36,531 bases of DNA from Candidatus Aminicenantota bacterium. Its GTDB lineage: Bacteria; Acidobacteriota; Aminicenantia; UBA2199. The notes under the pieces are model-generated. The model made no database searches. It saw only the letters and a list, made by a program, of their open reading frames with translations, and had not been told where the DNA came from. The position numbers were made by a program, and so were the translations under genes. Positions within the stretch are counted from its first letter, which is position 1; the number at the start of each line of letters is the position of its first letter. Shown one piece after another: positions 17,142-26,109 of this stretch. The stretch is taken from the NCBI GenBank assembly GCA_029938635.1, contig JAOZUQ010000026.1:1-36531 (forward strand), read 5' to 3'.

Positions 17142-18536
17142 TTGCGCAAAATATATTCAGAAAATCTTTCAGGAACCCTGGCTGTCAGTGATGAAAATTA
17201 TCAAAAAAATATATATTTTAAGAATGGGTCTATTCTCTATGCAGATACAAATTTGATCCAGGAAAGACTGGGAGAGATCCTGTTCAAAGCGGGAATGATC
17301 ACGAGGCAGGAATTCTGGAATATTCACAAAATGATCGAAGGAAAGAACCAGAAGATCGGGAAACTGCTTGTGGAGAATAAAGTTCTTACTGAAAGAGAGG
17401 TTTTTCAGGGTATACTGCTTCAGATAAAATCTATTGTTCTTTCACTATTTTTTGTCAATTCCGGAAAATGGAATTTTGAAGAAAAGGCACCCGTGGTCCC
17501 GGATGATTCAAAATTTGATATTAACCTTGCAAAGATTATTTATGAAGGTGCAGCCAGATATATTCAGAATTTAAACATTTATATAAATCAGTATTTTTCA
17601 AAATCTCCGAGAGTTCTGGATATGTCAGAAAAAATTAAAGAGGTATTGCCGGAAAAACTTGTTAAGTTCCATAAATCTCTCAGTAAGTTCATAAATAAAT
17701 CAAATGAAGAAATACCTGTAGAGTTGGGAATATCTGAAAAAAAGTATTGGGAGAACATTCTACCTCTCTTCCTTCTCGGAATTGTAGATTTTGAAACTAT
17801 TGAAATAAAAGAAGAGGACAGGAAGAACATAGAAAAAATAGTCGGGCTGTATAATAGAATAAAAGAAGAAAAATTAAACTATTATGAGATATTCGGTTTG
17901 AAATCTGATGCATCTTCAGAAGATATCAGGAATTCATATTTTGATTTTGCAAAGAAATATCATCCGGACAGGATCGCAAATGCACCTGATCCGGAGCTGA
18001 ACGAAATGGCAAATTTCGTATTTTCAGAGATCAACAGAGCATACGATACTCTTAGCGACATTGATAAGAGGCGCCAATATGATATTGATAAGATAAGCAA
18101 TAATGGTGATGATGCAACTGGTCCGGATAAAGCAATTGAGCGGGCTTCTCTTCTACACCGGAAGGCCAAAACTTTATTTAATCAAAAAAATTATTGGGAG
18201 GCCACTACATTGCTTGAAGAAGCAACAAGGCTTAATCCTGAGAGAGGGGCTTTTTTTCTTTTACTCGGAATGTCTCAAATGAATATTCCCACAATGACCA
18301 GAGCTGCGGAAAAAAACCTTACAACGACTACACAGCTGGATCCGTGGAGTCCTGAAGCTTTTGTCGCCCTCGGACTTCTTTTTCTAAATGAGAATATGAC
18401 AAAAAGGGCTGAAGGGTTTTTCAAAAAGGCCATTTCAATTGATCCGGAAAATACAATTGCAAAAAAAAGATTAAAAGAAATTGAGAAAGAATCTTCAAAA
18501 GGTATAAAAAAAGGCTCTATTTTCAGGAAAAAATAG
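17142..18536 (+). CDS. PATAN/DUF4388-like, J-domain and TPR protein
   Basis: A multidomain cytosolic protein of 464 residues from the TTG at 17142. Residues 1-110 resemble the PATAN/DUF4388 module (SGTLAVSDEN, IYFKNGSILYADTN, ERLGEILFKAGMIT), found in bacterial signalling proteins. Residues about 246-316 are a J-domain with intact HPD (274-276), so it should stimulate a DnaK ATPase. Residues about 335-450 are TPR repeats. The TTG has no Shine-Dalgarno and the frame stays open upstream to 17091; the codons there (…APIPIFLRKIY) look like the normal beginning of the PATAN module, so the true protein is probably longer, but no ATG, GTG or TTG is available there. Its 3' end is two bases from the opposite-strand ftcD gene. 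Confidence 0.72.
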   Translation: MRKIYSENLSGTLAVSDENYQKNIYFKNGSILYADTNLIQERLGEILFKAGMITRQEFWNIHKMIEGKNQKIGKLLVENKVLTEREVFQGILLQIKSIVLSLFFVNSGKWNFEEKAPVVPDDSKFDINLAKIIYEGAARYIQNLNIYINQYFSKSPRVLDMSEKIKEVLPEKLVKFHKSLSKFINKSNEEIPVELGISEKKYWENILPLFLLGIVDFETIEIKEEDRKNIEKIVGLYNRIKEEKLNYYEIFGLKSDASSEDIRNSYFDFAKKYHPDRIANAPDPELNEMANFVFSEINRAYDTLSDIDKRRQYDIDKISNNGDDATGPDKAIERASLLHRKAKTLFNQKNYWEATTLLEEATRLNPERGAFFLLLGMSQMNIPTMTRAAEKNLTTTTQLDPWSPEAFVALGLLFLNENMTKRAEGFFKKAISIDPENTIAKKRLKEIEKESSKGIKKGSIFRKK

Positions 18537-18538
18537 AT

Positions 18539-20188
18539 CTATTTCAAAGCACTCTCAAGAATTTCAGAAACTTTATCAGTTATTTTTTTTACATCTGAAA
18601 TAATTTCAGAAGAATCCTTTTTCATTTTCTCAACAAAAGACTGATCATCTATACCTTCAAGGTTAATCAATACATTATAATATGCTCCGGCTGCTGCTGC
18701 CATTGATGTCAGGCCCGCCACACCTGAATCAGAAAGTGAATTCGTATTTCCGGAAGACGCTACTTCAAGTGCCAGTTCGGCTGCATCTTTTGCTCTTTCC
18801 AGAACCGAGAAGGGGATCATTGTTGCCTCAATCGTAGCATCTTTAATTGCTTTCTCCCTTATTTTTTTTTCTTTATCATCCTTTTTCGGAAGTGAAAATG
18901 CATCCATAATCTTGTTGAATGCAATCGTATCTCTATCGATCGCATCAATAAAAATCCTGTTCAGCTCCTGACCGGATTCCGAAATCGTTATCATTTTTTC
19001 TCTGACATTCTTGTATTTCAATTTCCCCACAGTCAAATTTCCAACCATTGCGCTTAGTGAAGAAGATAGAGCGCCACAAAGTGCAGCCACACTTCCACCA
19101 CCGGGAGCAGGAGAATTTGAGGAAAGTTCTTCAATGAACTCATCGATCTTCATCGATACAAGCTTGCCGGGCTTTTTGAACCTGTATTCAATTATTCTTT
19201 CATCAATATTAAACTCGGAAACTTCATTCAATCCCAAACTTTGTACAGCAATTCTTAATATCTCTTTTTCAGAAACTCCGGTTGAAGAGCCCTGTTTCTT
19301 CAGATAATGAATTCCTGCATCAAGGAGGGCTTTAAGAGGAATAAGGCCGACCATTTCACTTCCGGTCACCCTTGCCCCGAATTCAGCAGCAAGCCGTTCA
19401 GACTCATCAAATATTTTATAAAGCGGGGATTCATTAAAATCGAGAATATTGACTGTTACCTGTGCCATATTATATTCATCAATATACCAACCCATCCCCT
19501 GAACACCTTTAAAAAGTCCGGGGATGGCCTTTTTTTCACCAGTCTCTTTATTCTTAACAACTCTGCCCTTCTCACGAATCCTTTTTGCGATCTTATTAGC
19601 TGTTTTTGTCTCTTTCGTATTAAGATTAATATTGTAAGCGATCAAAAACCCTCTGGCACCCACAACCGTAGCACCACTTCTGCTGTTAAAAACCGGTTTT
19701 CCGAAATCCGGAACAAAATCTTTCCTCTTCAGTTTTTCCGGAAGAGCTTCATATTCACCTTCGCGTATATCAGGCATTCTCTTTCTATCCGGAGTTGAAG
19801 CTGAGTTTGCATAAAGAAATACAGGAATCCCGAGTTCTTCACCAACCCTTTTCCCGACTTTTTTTGAGACCTCTATACAATCTTCCATTGTGACACCGGA
19901 TACAGGAACAAAAGGGCAAACATCGGTAGCACCCATTCTTGCATGAGCACCTTTATGTTTTGACATGTCAATGAGTTCAGAAGCCTTTTTGATTGACAGA
20001 AATGCTGCCTCCGCTACACCTTCCGGACTACCGGCGAAGGTAACAACTGTTCTGTTCGTATCTTTACCGGGATCAACATCAAGCAGAACTACCCCTTCAA
20101 CACTACGGATCTCATCGGTAATCTTACCGATTAATACCATGTCTTTTCCTTCTGAAAAATTTGGAACACATTCAATAATTTTTTCCAT
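18539..20188 (-). CDS. ftcD: Bifunctional glutamate formiminotransferase / formiminotetrahydrofolate cyclodeaminase
   Basis: Moves the formimino group from formiminoglutamate to tetrahydrofolate, then deaminates the product to 5,10-methenyl-THF, linking histidine breakdown to one-carbon metabolism. The 549-residue protein has the transferase first (CVPNFSEG, KHKGAHARMGATDVCPF with catalytic His82 region; about 1-300) and the cyclodeaminase second (APGGGSVAALCGALSSSLSAMV; about 345-549), the same fused order as the animal enzyme. CAGGAG precedes the ATG by six bases. It is the last gene of the ffh-rpsP-trmD operon, 21 bases after trmD. No hutH/U/I genes are in the window. Confidence 0.94.
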   Translation of the reverse strand: MEKIIECVPNFSEGKDMVLIGKITDEIRSVEGVVLLDVDPGKDTNRTVVTFAGSPEGVAEAAFLSIKKASELIDMSKHKGAHARMGATDVCPFVPVSGVTMEDCIEVSKKVGKRVGEELGIPVFLYANSASTPDRKRMPDIREGEYEALPEKLKRKDFVPDFGKPVFNSRSGATVVGARGFLIAYNINLNTKETKTANKIAKRIREKGRVVKNKETGEKKAIPGLFKGVQGMGWYIDEYNMAQVTVNILDFNESPLYKIFDESERLAAEFGARVTGSEMVGLIPLKALLDAGIHYLKKQGSSTGVSEKEILRIAVQSLGLNEVSEFNIDERIIEYRFKKPGKLVSMKIDEFIEELSSNSPAPGGGSVAALCGALSSSLSAMVGNLTVGKLKYKNVREKMITISESGQELNRIFIDAIDRDTIAFNKIMDAFSLPKKDDKEKKIREKAIKDATIEATMIPFSVLERAKDAAELALEVASSGNTNSLSDSGVAGLTSMAAAAGAYYNVLINLEGIDDQSFVEKMKKDSSEIISDVKKITDKVSEILESALK

Positions 20189-20209
20189 TATTACTCCTGA
20201 TTGATATAA

Positions 20210-20860
20210 TTAATCTCTTGATTTTCGGTTTTTCTCTCTCCACTCATAAATTTTTTTATGATCACCCGAGAGAAGCACATCCGGAACACCCACGCCTTCA
20301 AAATCTCTGGGCATTGTATACTGAGGATATCCATATTGATTGTCTATATAAAATGAATCTGTTTCGACAGATTCTCTGTTTCCAACTACTCCTTCAATCA
20401 TCCTTCCCACGCTTTCCATAAAAACTCCGGCAGCAAGCTCTCCACCCATTATCACATAGTCGCCGATAGATATCTCCACATCTACATATTTATCAATGAA
20501 TCTCTGGTCAATACCTTCATATCTGCCACATATCAGGATATGATGATCTTTAGTTGAGTGTTCTTTAACTTTCTTCTGTGTAAGTTTTTCTGCATAAGCG
20601 GAAAACAAAACAACCTGGCCATCCCCTTTTTTTTTGATATGATCAACAACATTTCGGAGTGGTTCGGGAGTCATTACCATACCTGCGCCACCACCATACG
20701 GCCGGTCATCGGTCTTTCTGTGTTTATTGTCAGTATAATCTCTCAGATCATACACATCAATATTAATAATCCCGTTATCAACAGCTTTTCTGAGCAAACC
20801 TGATCCGGTAATACCATTGATCAATTCTGGAAATATTGAAACTACCGAGAAGTATTTCAT
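20210..20860 (-). CDS. trmD: tRNA (guanine-37-N1)-methyltransferase
   Basis: Methylates G37 next to the anticodon using S-adenosylmethionine, preventing +1 frameshifts. The 216-residue protein carries the SPOUT knot motifs PYGGGAGMVM, CGRYEGIDQRF and SIGDYVIMGGELAA. It is shorter than E. coli TrmD (about 255) but ends properly after the C-terminal helical region. It overlaps rimM by four bases (ATGA), the classic rpsP-rimM-trmD arrangement. Confidence 0.95.
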   Translation of the reverse strand: MKYFSVVSIFPELINGITGSGLLRKAVDNGIINIDVYDLRDYTDNKHRKTDDRPYGGGAGMVMTPEPLRNVVDHIKKKGDGQVVLFSAYAEKLTQKKVKEHSTKDHHILICGRYEGIDQRFIDKYVDVEISIGDYVIMGGELAAGVFMESVGRMIEGVVGNRESVETDSFYIDNQYGYPQYTMPRDFEGVGVPDVLLSGDHKKIYEWREKNRKSRD

Positions 20861-21348
20861 TTGTTCAGGTTTTTTAAACCGTCAGGGGGATCAATGAGTA
20901 TTGTTTTTTCTGACGAATTAATTTTCAGTATTATTGAATCATCAAAAGGGATTATGATGTATTCTGTACCATCAAAGGTTTCAATCATCTTATTCGGCCC
21001 TGCCAGATCAACTTTACAAACTTTTCCCCAGCCGAGTCCGCTAACATCAAAAACCAAATATCCTTCCAGGCTGAGAGAAGAAATATCCGATCTGAGTTCT
21101 CCGTAATAAACATCGTACCCTACAAGTCCGAGTGCATCATTAATTGAATTTGAAATATCAAATTTTGCTATCAAAGATGATCCTCTTTCAGAATATGATT
21201 CCATTTTAGTTGTTTTAGTATGCTTTTTTGATTTTAACTTGAATTCTCCGGAAAAATCTATATTTGAAAGATTTATCTCAGGAGAGATTTTACAAATAAC
21301 CTCTCCTTTATTTCCCCGGCTTTTAGATATTTTACCTAATAAAACCAA
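20857..21348 (-). CDS. rimM: Ribosome maturation factor RimM
   Basis: Helps assemble the 30S subunit head, binding S19. The 163-residue protein begins with the family pattern VLLGKISKSRGNKGEV and has the C-terminal PRC-barrel part (DVSGLGWGKVCKVDLAG, IIIPFDDSIILKINSSEKTILIDPPDGL). The start is a TTG at 21346-21348, three bases after the khpA stop; no other start gives the conserved N-terminus. It overlaps trmD by four bases. Confidence 0.92.
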   Translation of the reverse strand: MVLLGKISKSRGNKGEVICKISPEINLSNIDFSGEFKLKSKKHTKTTKMESYSERGSSLIAKFDISNSINDALGLVGYDVYYGELRSDISSLSLEGYLVFDVSGLGWGKVCKVDLAGPNKMIETFDGTEYIIIPFDDSIILKINSSEKTILIDPPDGLKNLNK

Positions 21349-21351
21349 TAA

Positions 21352-21603
21352 CTATTTTTCTTCTCTATCGAAATTTTCAATAATTTCGAGATTAAATCTC
21401 CGTCTCTGTTTCATTCCTGCAGCAGCAAGGATGGTCCGGATAGCTCTTGCAGTTCTTCCCTGTTTTCCAATAACTTTACCTAGGTCAGACTGGTCAACTC
21501 TTAACTCAAGTATGGTCGTCTGCTCTCCATCGATCTGCGTAACCTTTACTTCATCAGGATTATCCACTAATGCCTTACAAACTGTCTCAACGAGTTGTTT
21601 CAT
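21352..21603 (-). CDS. khpA: KH-domain RNA-binding protein KhpA (YlqC family)
   Basis: An 83-residue single KH domain protein with the RNA-contact loop [18 protein letters not shown] at about 42-59. Homologues bind many RNAs, often with KhpB. It is encoded between rpsP and rimM as in many bacteria. AAGGAGGG, one of the strongest Shine-Dalgarno sites in the window, lies just before the ATG. Confidence 0.93.
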   Translation of the reverse strand: MKQLVETVCKALVDNPDEVKVTQIDGEQTTILELRVDQSDLGKVIGKQGRTARAIRTILAAAGMKQRRRFNLEIIENFDREEK

Positions 21604-21612
21604 TATCCCTCC

Positions 21613-21855
21613 TTAGTTTTCAGTATTGACCTTCTTTAACAAAGATTTAACTGTAGCAGATGGCTTTGCTCCCAACTTAATCCACTTATTATATTTTTCC
21701 ATATCAATCTTCACTTCAGGATTTTCCGGAAGAGGATTGTAGATGCCTATCCTTTCAATATACCTTGATTCCCTCGGTTTCCTTTTGTCAACTGCAACTA
21801 CTCTGTAGAAAGGTTTGTGTTTTGTTCCCATGCGTGTTAGTCTAATTACAACCAT
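21613..21855 (-). CDS. rpsP: 30S ribosomal protein S16
   Basis: An 80-residue small-subunit protein with the family's N-terminal signature [19 protein letters not shown] followed by [19 protein letters not shown] lies six bases before the ATG. It sits 30 bases after ffh and nine before khpA in the conserved ffh-rpsP-khpA-rimM-trmD order. Confidence 0.97.
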   Translation of the reverse strand: MVVIRLTRMGTKHKPFYRVVAVDKRKPRESRYIERIGIYNPLPENPEVKIDMEKYNKWIKLGAKPSATVKSLLKKVNTEN

Positions 21856-21885
21856 TGTAAAACTCCCTGTTTAATAAGCGTTAAT

Positions 21886-23217
21886 CTACCCCATTTTAGA
21901 CGAAAAGTCAAATTTTTGCAGCATTTTCCTAAAAAAGGGTTTTTTCATAAATTTCTTCATCTCGAAGTATTGTTTTAACAATTGATTAACTTCCTGAACG
22001 GTTCTCCCGGATCCCTTTGCAATTCTAGATCGCCTTTTTCCATTTATTATTTTCGGCCTCTCTTTTTCAGTTCTGTTCATCGAATTAATAATTGCAATTG
22101 TATGTGTTATCTTTTTATCATCAGCTTCAACATTCCTGTTTGCGGGGATTCCCATGTTGGGCATCATTCCCATGATGTCTGAAACAGAACCCAACTTCTG
22201 GATTTGTTTCAATTGTGAAAGAAAATCATCAAGAGTGAACTCGTTCCTCATCATCCTCTTGGCCATTTTCTGAGATTCATTCTCATCAAACTCTTTTTCC
22301 GCTTTTTCTATAAGAGTTAGAACATCTCCCATTCCGAGAATTTTTGATGCAATTCTGTCAGGAAAAAATTGTTGGAAATCGCTGTATTTTTCTCCTGTTC
22401 CGATAAATTTAATGGGCTTACCTGCAACCTTTACAATAGATAGTGCAGCCCCTCCTCTTGTATCAGAATCTATCTTTGTGAGTAAAACCGAATCAATCCC
22501 GATCTCCTTTGAAAAACTGAGAGCAGAATTAACCGCATCCTGACCTGTCATTGAATCTGCAACAAAAATTGTTTCAACAGGATTCAGGATAGATTTAACG
22601 AGCACTAATTCTTTCATCAGATCTTCATCAATATGAAGTCTTCCGGCCGTATCGGCAATGACATAGTCATATCCCAACTCTTTTGATTTTGTGAGGAGAT
22701 TTTTAGCAATCTTTTTAGGATCTTTGTATTCAGATTCAAAAAAATTAACTCCAATCTGATCCGCTATGGTTTTAAGCTGTTCTCCTGCGGCCATTCTTTT
22801 AAGGTCAAATGAACATAGAACCGATGATTTCCCTTTCTCCTTAAGAAAATGTGCAAGCTTACCGGCAGAGGTGGTTTTGCCTGTTCCCTGAAGCCCGGTC
22901 AACATTATTACAGCTGGTTTTTCTGAGGTTTTATTCAGATCGCTGACTCCGGAGCCAAGTATACTTTCAAGTTCATGTCGTACAATCTTAATTATCTGCT
23001 GATAGGGATTCAGGCTCTCCTGAACCTTTGCTCCAAGCGCTTCTTCTTTAATTTTACCGATAAACTCTTTAACAACTCTGAAATTTACATCTGCTTCAAG
23101 AAGTGATAATTTAATCTCTTTCAACGCTTTTTCAATATTTTCCTCGGTAATCTTTACTTCACCCTTTAAATATTTGAATACTTTATTGAACCTGTCGCTC
23201 AGATTTTCTAACATCAT
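21886..23217 (-). CDS. ffh: Signal recognition particle protein Ffh
   Basis: The GTPase of SRP that binds 4.5S RNA and signal sequences and delivers ribosomes to FtsY. The 443-residue protein has the N domain, the G domain (LTGLQGTGKTTSAGKLA, DTAGRLHIDEDL, LTKIDSDTRGGAALS) and a Met-rich M domain from about 300 (MGMMPNMG, IAKGSGRTVQEVN, FEMKKFMKK). Two ATGs are adjacent; the second (M at 23214) has better spacing from GAGG, so the protein may begin one residue later. It overlaps the upstream beta-CASP gene by four bases. Confidence 0.96.
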   Translation of the reverse strand: MMLENLSDRFNKVFKYLKGEVKITEENIEKALKEIKLSLLEADVNFRVVKEFIGKIKEEALGAKVQESLNPYQQIIKIVRHELESILGSGVSDLNKTSEKPAVIMLTGLQGTGKTTSAGKLAHFLKEKGKSSVLCSFDLKRMAAGEQLKTIADQIGVNFFESEYKDPKKIAKNLLTKSKELGYDYVIADTAGRLHIDEDLMKELVLVKSILNPVETIFVADSMTGQDAVNSALSFSKEIGIDSVLLTKIDSDTRGGAALSIVKVAGKPIKFIGTGEKYSDFQQFFPDRIASKILGMGDVLTLIEKAEKEFDENESQKMAKRMMRNEFTLDDFLSQLKQIQKLGSVSDIMGMMPNMGIPANRNVEADDKKITHTIAIINSMNRTEKERPKIINGKRRSRIAKGSGRTVQEVNQLLKQYFEMKKFMKKPFFRKMLQKFDFSSKMG

Positions 23218-24644
23218 TTTCCTCTTTCGGAATTTATACCATAAGTTTTTCCGTACTCCACTATTTCTACGCTATTGACACCGATAGAAAGCAGTTCTGA
23301 TCTTAAATTCACCAGGCTTTTATTTTCACCATGAACAAGGAATATTTTTTTCAGTCTTTTCAGATCATAACCCGATACCCACTCTTTGATCTCATTGTAA
23401 TCTGCATGAGCTGAGAATGCATTAAGTTTTTCAATTTCCGCATTTACTTCGTAGTTCTTTCCGAATATCTTAATACTCTTCTCACCCTCCACCAGCTTCC
23501 GTCCAAGTGTATGGGCAGCCATAAAGCCGACAATGGTTATTATAGCTCTTTTATCTTCAATATTATTTTTAAGATGGTGAAGAATCCGGCCGTTTTCCGC
23601 CATTCCGCTGGCAGAAATAATGATCATCGGCCCCTTTTTAGAATTTATCTCCTTTGACTCTCTTACAGACTGAACATAGTTGATGTTATCGAATCCGAAA
23701 GGATTGATATTATTGGAAGTAAAATCTTCATAAGTTTCTTTATCAAAACATTCAGAGTGGATCTTAAAAATGGATGTTGCATTTACAGCCATCGGAGAAT
23801 CGACATAGATCGGAATTCTCGGGATCCGGTTCTCCAATTGCAGGAGGTGAAGAATATATATGATCTCCTGAGTTCTCTCAATCGTAAATGCCGGGATTAT
23901 GATCTTTCCACCTGTCTTTACCACTTTTTTTACAATTCCAGCAAGCCTCTCACCTCCTGAACCGACCGATTCATGAAGCCTGTCGCCATAAGTACCTTCA
24001 AGTACAAGATAATCCAGATCATACATTGTCTCAGGATCTTTCAGGATCGGCAGATTTTTTCGCCCGAGATCTCCCGAATAACCGATTTTCAGCCCTTCTC
24101 CAACGGTTAAACAAATCATAGATGAACCGAGAATATGGCCTGCATCAAAAAATTCAGCTTTAAAACCGTCTACAGGGATAAACTCTCTTCGATTATTGAT
24201 AGTAACAAATTGCTGAAGAGTTTTAATGACATCCGAGGAATCATAGAGGGGTTCATAAACTTTCAGATTCCGGTCAGGATATTTCATGGCTTTATCTCTC
24301 AGGTATTCACTATCCTTCTGCTGAATGTATGCACTATCAAACAATATTATGTTGGCTATATCTCTTGTTGCGGGAGTTGAGTAAATATTTCCGGAAAATC
24401 CGTTGTTCACCATAACAGGCAGAGCACCGGAGTGATCGAAATGACCGTGAGTTAAAAGGATACAATCTGTTTTTGACGGATCAAAAGGAAGAGTGTGATT
24501 CTTCTCATATGATTCCGCCCTTCTCCCCTGGAACATTCCGGAATCTATCTGAATTGTTTTTCCATTGTATTCAATAAAATGTTTTGAGCCTGTAACTTCG
24601 TTGCAGGCTCCATGTGAGTAAAGTATAATATTATTATCTTTCAT
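23214..24644 (-). CDS. MBL-fold beta-CASP RNA metallo-hydrolase (YSH1/CPSF-like, COG1236)
   Basis: A 476-residue cytosolic metallo-hydrolase, probably an RNA-processing nuclease. Seen: GACNEVTGSKHFIEYNG at the N-terminus, the zinc motif LLTHGHFDHSGALP (about 63-76), GYSGDLGRKNLPIL, the beta-CASP segment (PAFTIERTQEIIYILHLL, ISASGMAENGRILHHL) and the terminal NAFSAHADYNEI and LVHGE His motifs. The frame is open to 24767, inside the divergent acyltransferase gene. I prefer the ATG at 24642-24644, just before the conserved start; GGGAG lies 12 bases upstream, and an ATG at 24666-24668 is an alternative. It heads the operon with ffh and the translation genes. Confidence 0.88.
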   Translation of the reverse strand: MKDNNIILYSHGACNEVTGSKHFIEYNGKTIQIDSGMFQGRRAESYEKNHTLPFDPSKTDCILLTHGHFDHSGALPVMVNNGFSGNIYSTPATRDIANIILFDSAYIQQKDSEYLRDKAMKYPDRNLKVYEPLYDSSDVIKTLQQFVTINNRREFIPVDGFKAEFFDAGHILGSSMICLTVGEGLKIGYSGDLGRKNLPILKDPETMYDLDYLVLEGTYGDRLHESVGSGGERLAGIVKKVVKTGGKIIIPAFTIERTQEIIYILHLLQLENRIPRIPIYVDSPMAVNATSIFKIHSECFDKETYEDFTSNNINPFGFDNINYVQSVRESKEINSKKGPMIIISASGMAENGRILHHLKNNIEDKRAIITIVGFMAAHTLGRKLVEGEKSIKIFGKNYEVNAEIEKLNAFSAHADYNEIKEWVSGYDLKRLKKIFLVHGENKSLVNLRSELLSIGVNSVEIVEYGKTYGINSERGK

Positions 24645-24692
24645 AACTTCTTTATACTCCCAATTCATACTAAATTCAATAATTATCTCTGT

Positions 24693-24722
24693 TTTACATT
24701 GGATCAACAAAGGTGCTATAAT
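24693..24722 (+). promoter_or_regulatory. sigma70-type promoter of the acyltransferase gene
   Basis: TTTACA (24693-24698), 18 bases, then TATAAT (24717-24722), 19 bases before the ATG. The promoter of the divergent RNA-processing operon must overlap the same 100 bases. Confidence 0.6.
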
Positions 24723-24741
24723 CGAGGCCAGAGAGATCATA

Positions 24742-25800
24742 ATGGAACTTTTACCAAAGCGGGACATTCTAAAACGACGTGGTTTAACCTTCTTCGTGGC
24801 CAGAATAATTTCAAACTGGGGGTATAGGAGCCTTACCCATGCTCACGTTGAATTTGAAGAAGACCTTATAAGCCTGAAACAAAAGGGCTCGGTATTCCTC
24901 TATAACGGATTTCACAGGAGCCTGTGGGAAACAACTGGTATGCTGTCTGCGCTGAATTTGAACAAACTTCCTATTCCGGTAGTGGGAATGGGCGATAATC
25001 TGATAAGGGGAAAACTGTTTGTAACTCTGGCTAAAAACACAAGTGTATTTCTTGTGAAAAGGGGAAAAACACGGAGAGAAATTGTTGAGTCTGCAAAAGA
25101 GCTCAGAAATAATATGTACAGTTTTATGGTATACGGAAGAGATGTCCTCCTGTTTCCCGAGGGGACCAGAACAAGCATTCCGCGGACCGGAGAATACGGC
25201 GGGTTTTTCCCGACTTCTTTTGACGCCCTTCTTCAGTATGAAAAAGACAAAGATACCATAGATCCGAATATAAAAGGGGTCGAAAAATTTGATTCTTATA
25301 TTATTCCGTTTAATTGTGATTATTCTTTTATCCGTGAAGGTGGTGAGCTTGTCGGTTTCGGATCAAATACACCAAGAACATTAAAAGTCTATGATTCTCT
25401 GAAAATGTTAAAGCACATAAAAGATGTATATATATCATTCGGCTCTCCTGTTAAGGTTTCAGAACACCTTGAGAAAACAAGAAAGGAAGTTTCAATAATG
25501 ATAAGGAATAAGTGCCTTGAACTGGTTAAGATCCTCCCGGTCAATGTTGTAGGGAAGGCAATTCTGGAATCTTTGAATGAGAACCGCTCAGATATGGGCA
25601 CTATTTATAAAAAAATCGAATCTGTTAAAAAAAGCCTGAATGATCATAAGGAAAAATTCAGAGGATTCCCGGATGGCAATAATCCCGAACACATATTTCA
25701 AATAGTTTCAAAATCAATTCCTGATTTCAGAAAACCTTCAGCTAAAAAACTTCCTCTGTATAAATTATATTCTGATTATATCGGACATTACTTTTCCTGA
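24742..25800 (+). CDS. PlsC/PlsB-like phospholipid acyltransferase family protein
   Basis: A 352-residue membrane-associated protein of the glycerophosphate acyltransferase superfamily, transferring an acyl chain to a glycerolipid or other acceptor. Block I reads HRSLWET (58-64), where the family usually has H-x4-D; here the acidic residue is Glu. Block II/III follow as VKRGKTRREIVES and the classic FPEGTRTS (about 138-145), and a block-IV-like proline segment is near IIPFNCDY. The variant HRS start recalls PlsB-type enzymes. The helical C-terminal 90 residues have no recognised domain. It diverges from the beta-CASP operon and stands alone. Confidence 0.78.
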   Translation: MELLPKRDILKRRGLTFFVARIISNWGYRSLTHAHVEFEEDLISLKQKGSVFLYNGFHRSLWETTGMLSALNLNKLPIPVVGMGDNLIRGKLFVTLAKNTSVFLVKRGKTRREIVESAKELRNNMYSFMVYGRDVLLFPEGTRTSIPRTGEYGGFFPTSFDALLQYEKDKDTIDPNIKGVEKFDSYIIPFNCDYSFIREGGELVGFGSNTPRTLKVYDSLKMLKHIKDVYISFGSPVKVSEHLEKTRKEVSIMIRNKCLELVKILPVNVVGKAILESLNENRSDMGTIYKKIESVKKSLNDHKEKFRGFPDGNNPEHIFQIVSKSIPDFRKPSAKKLPLYKLYSDYIGHYFS

Positions 25801-26109
25801 TATATTGCCTGAAAATGTTTCCATTATAGGTCAAAATTTTCTTAACATTAAAAAAAGTAGGACATTTAAGTAAAATAATTTCAATCAGAGCTAATTGAAA
25901 AAATAGATTTGTTATGAAGTTTAGCGAAATTTTTCATGGCAAAGTATCTGAGTAAAAAAACCGGAAACGTAGCCTCAGTGCTACATTAAGGATTTTTTTG
26001 TGAAGATGGGAAGTCATGGAGAATTGCAGCAAACTGCAATAGAATGTATTTTTGCAATTGGCTCAATCAGATATGGAATTAAATTTGCATAGTTGATTCG
26101 GAGAAAAAA
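25801..26109 (+). other. 309-base intergenic region with hairpins and a possible pseudoknot
   Basis: I see no gene here. It holds a hairpin GTAGC-CTCAGT-GCTAC (25969-25984) whose loop (CTCAG, 25974-25978) is complementary to CTGAG upstream (25948-25952), so a pseudoknot is possible, followed by a T-run (25992-25999). Further on, ATTGCAG-CAAA-CTGCAAT (26023-26040) is a perfect seven-base-pair hairpin, and a second TGCAAT (26053-26058) could compete for the same partner. No known riboswitch consensus was recognised. It leads into the lipoprotein gene, whose GGAG lies about seven bases before the ATG. Confidence 0.45.

Noticed and set aside
19307-19798. 163-codon open frame antisense to the ftcD gene
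   Set aside because: It lies wholly on the opposite strand of a conserved bifunctional enzyme and shows no domain pattern.
25936-25999. Cyclic di-GMP riboswitch upstream of the lipoprotein and GGDEF genes
   Set aside because: GGCAAA and ACG-like elements tempted me, but the GACGCAAAGCC core and the partner stems of the c-di-GMP-I class are absent.
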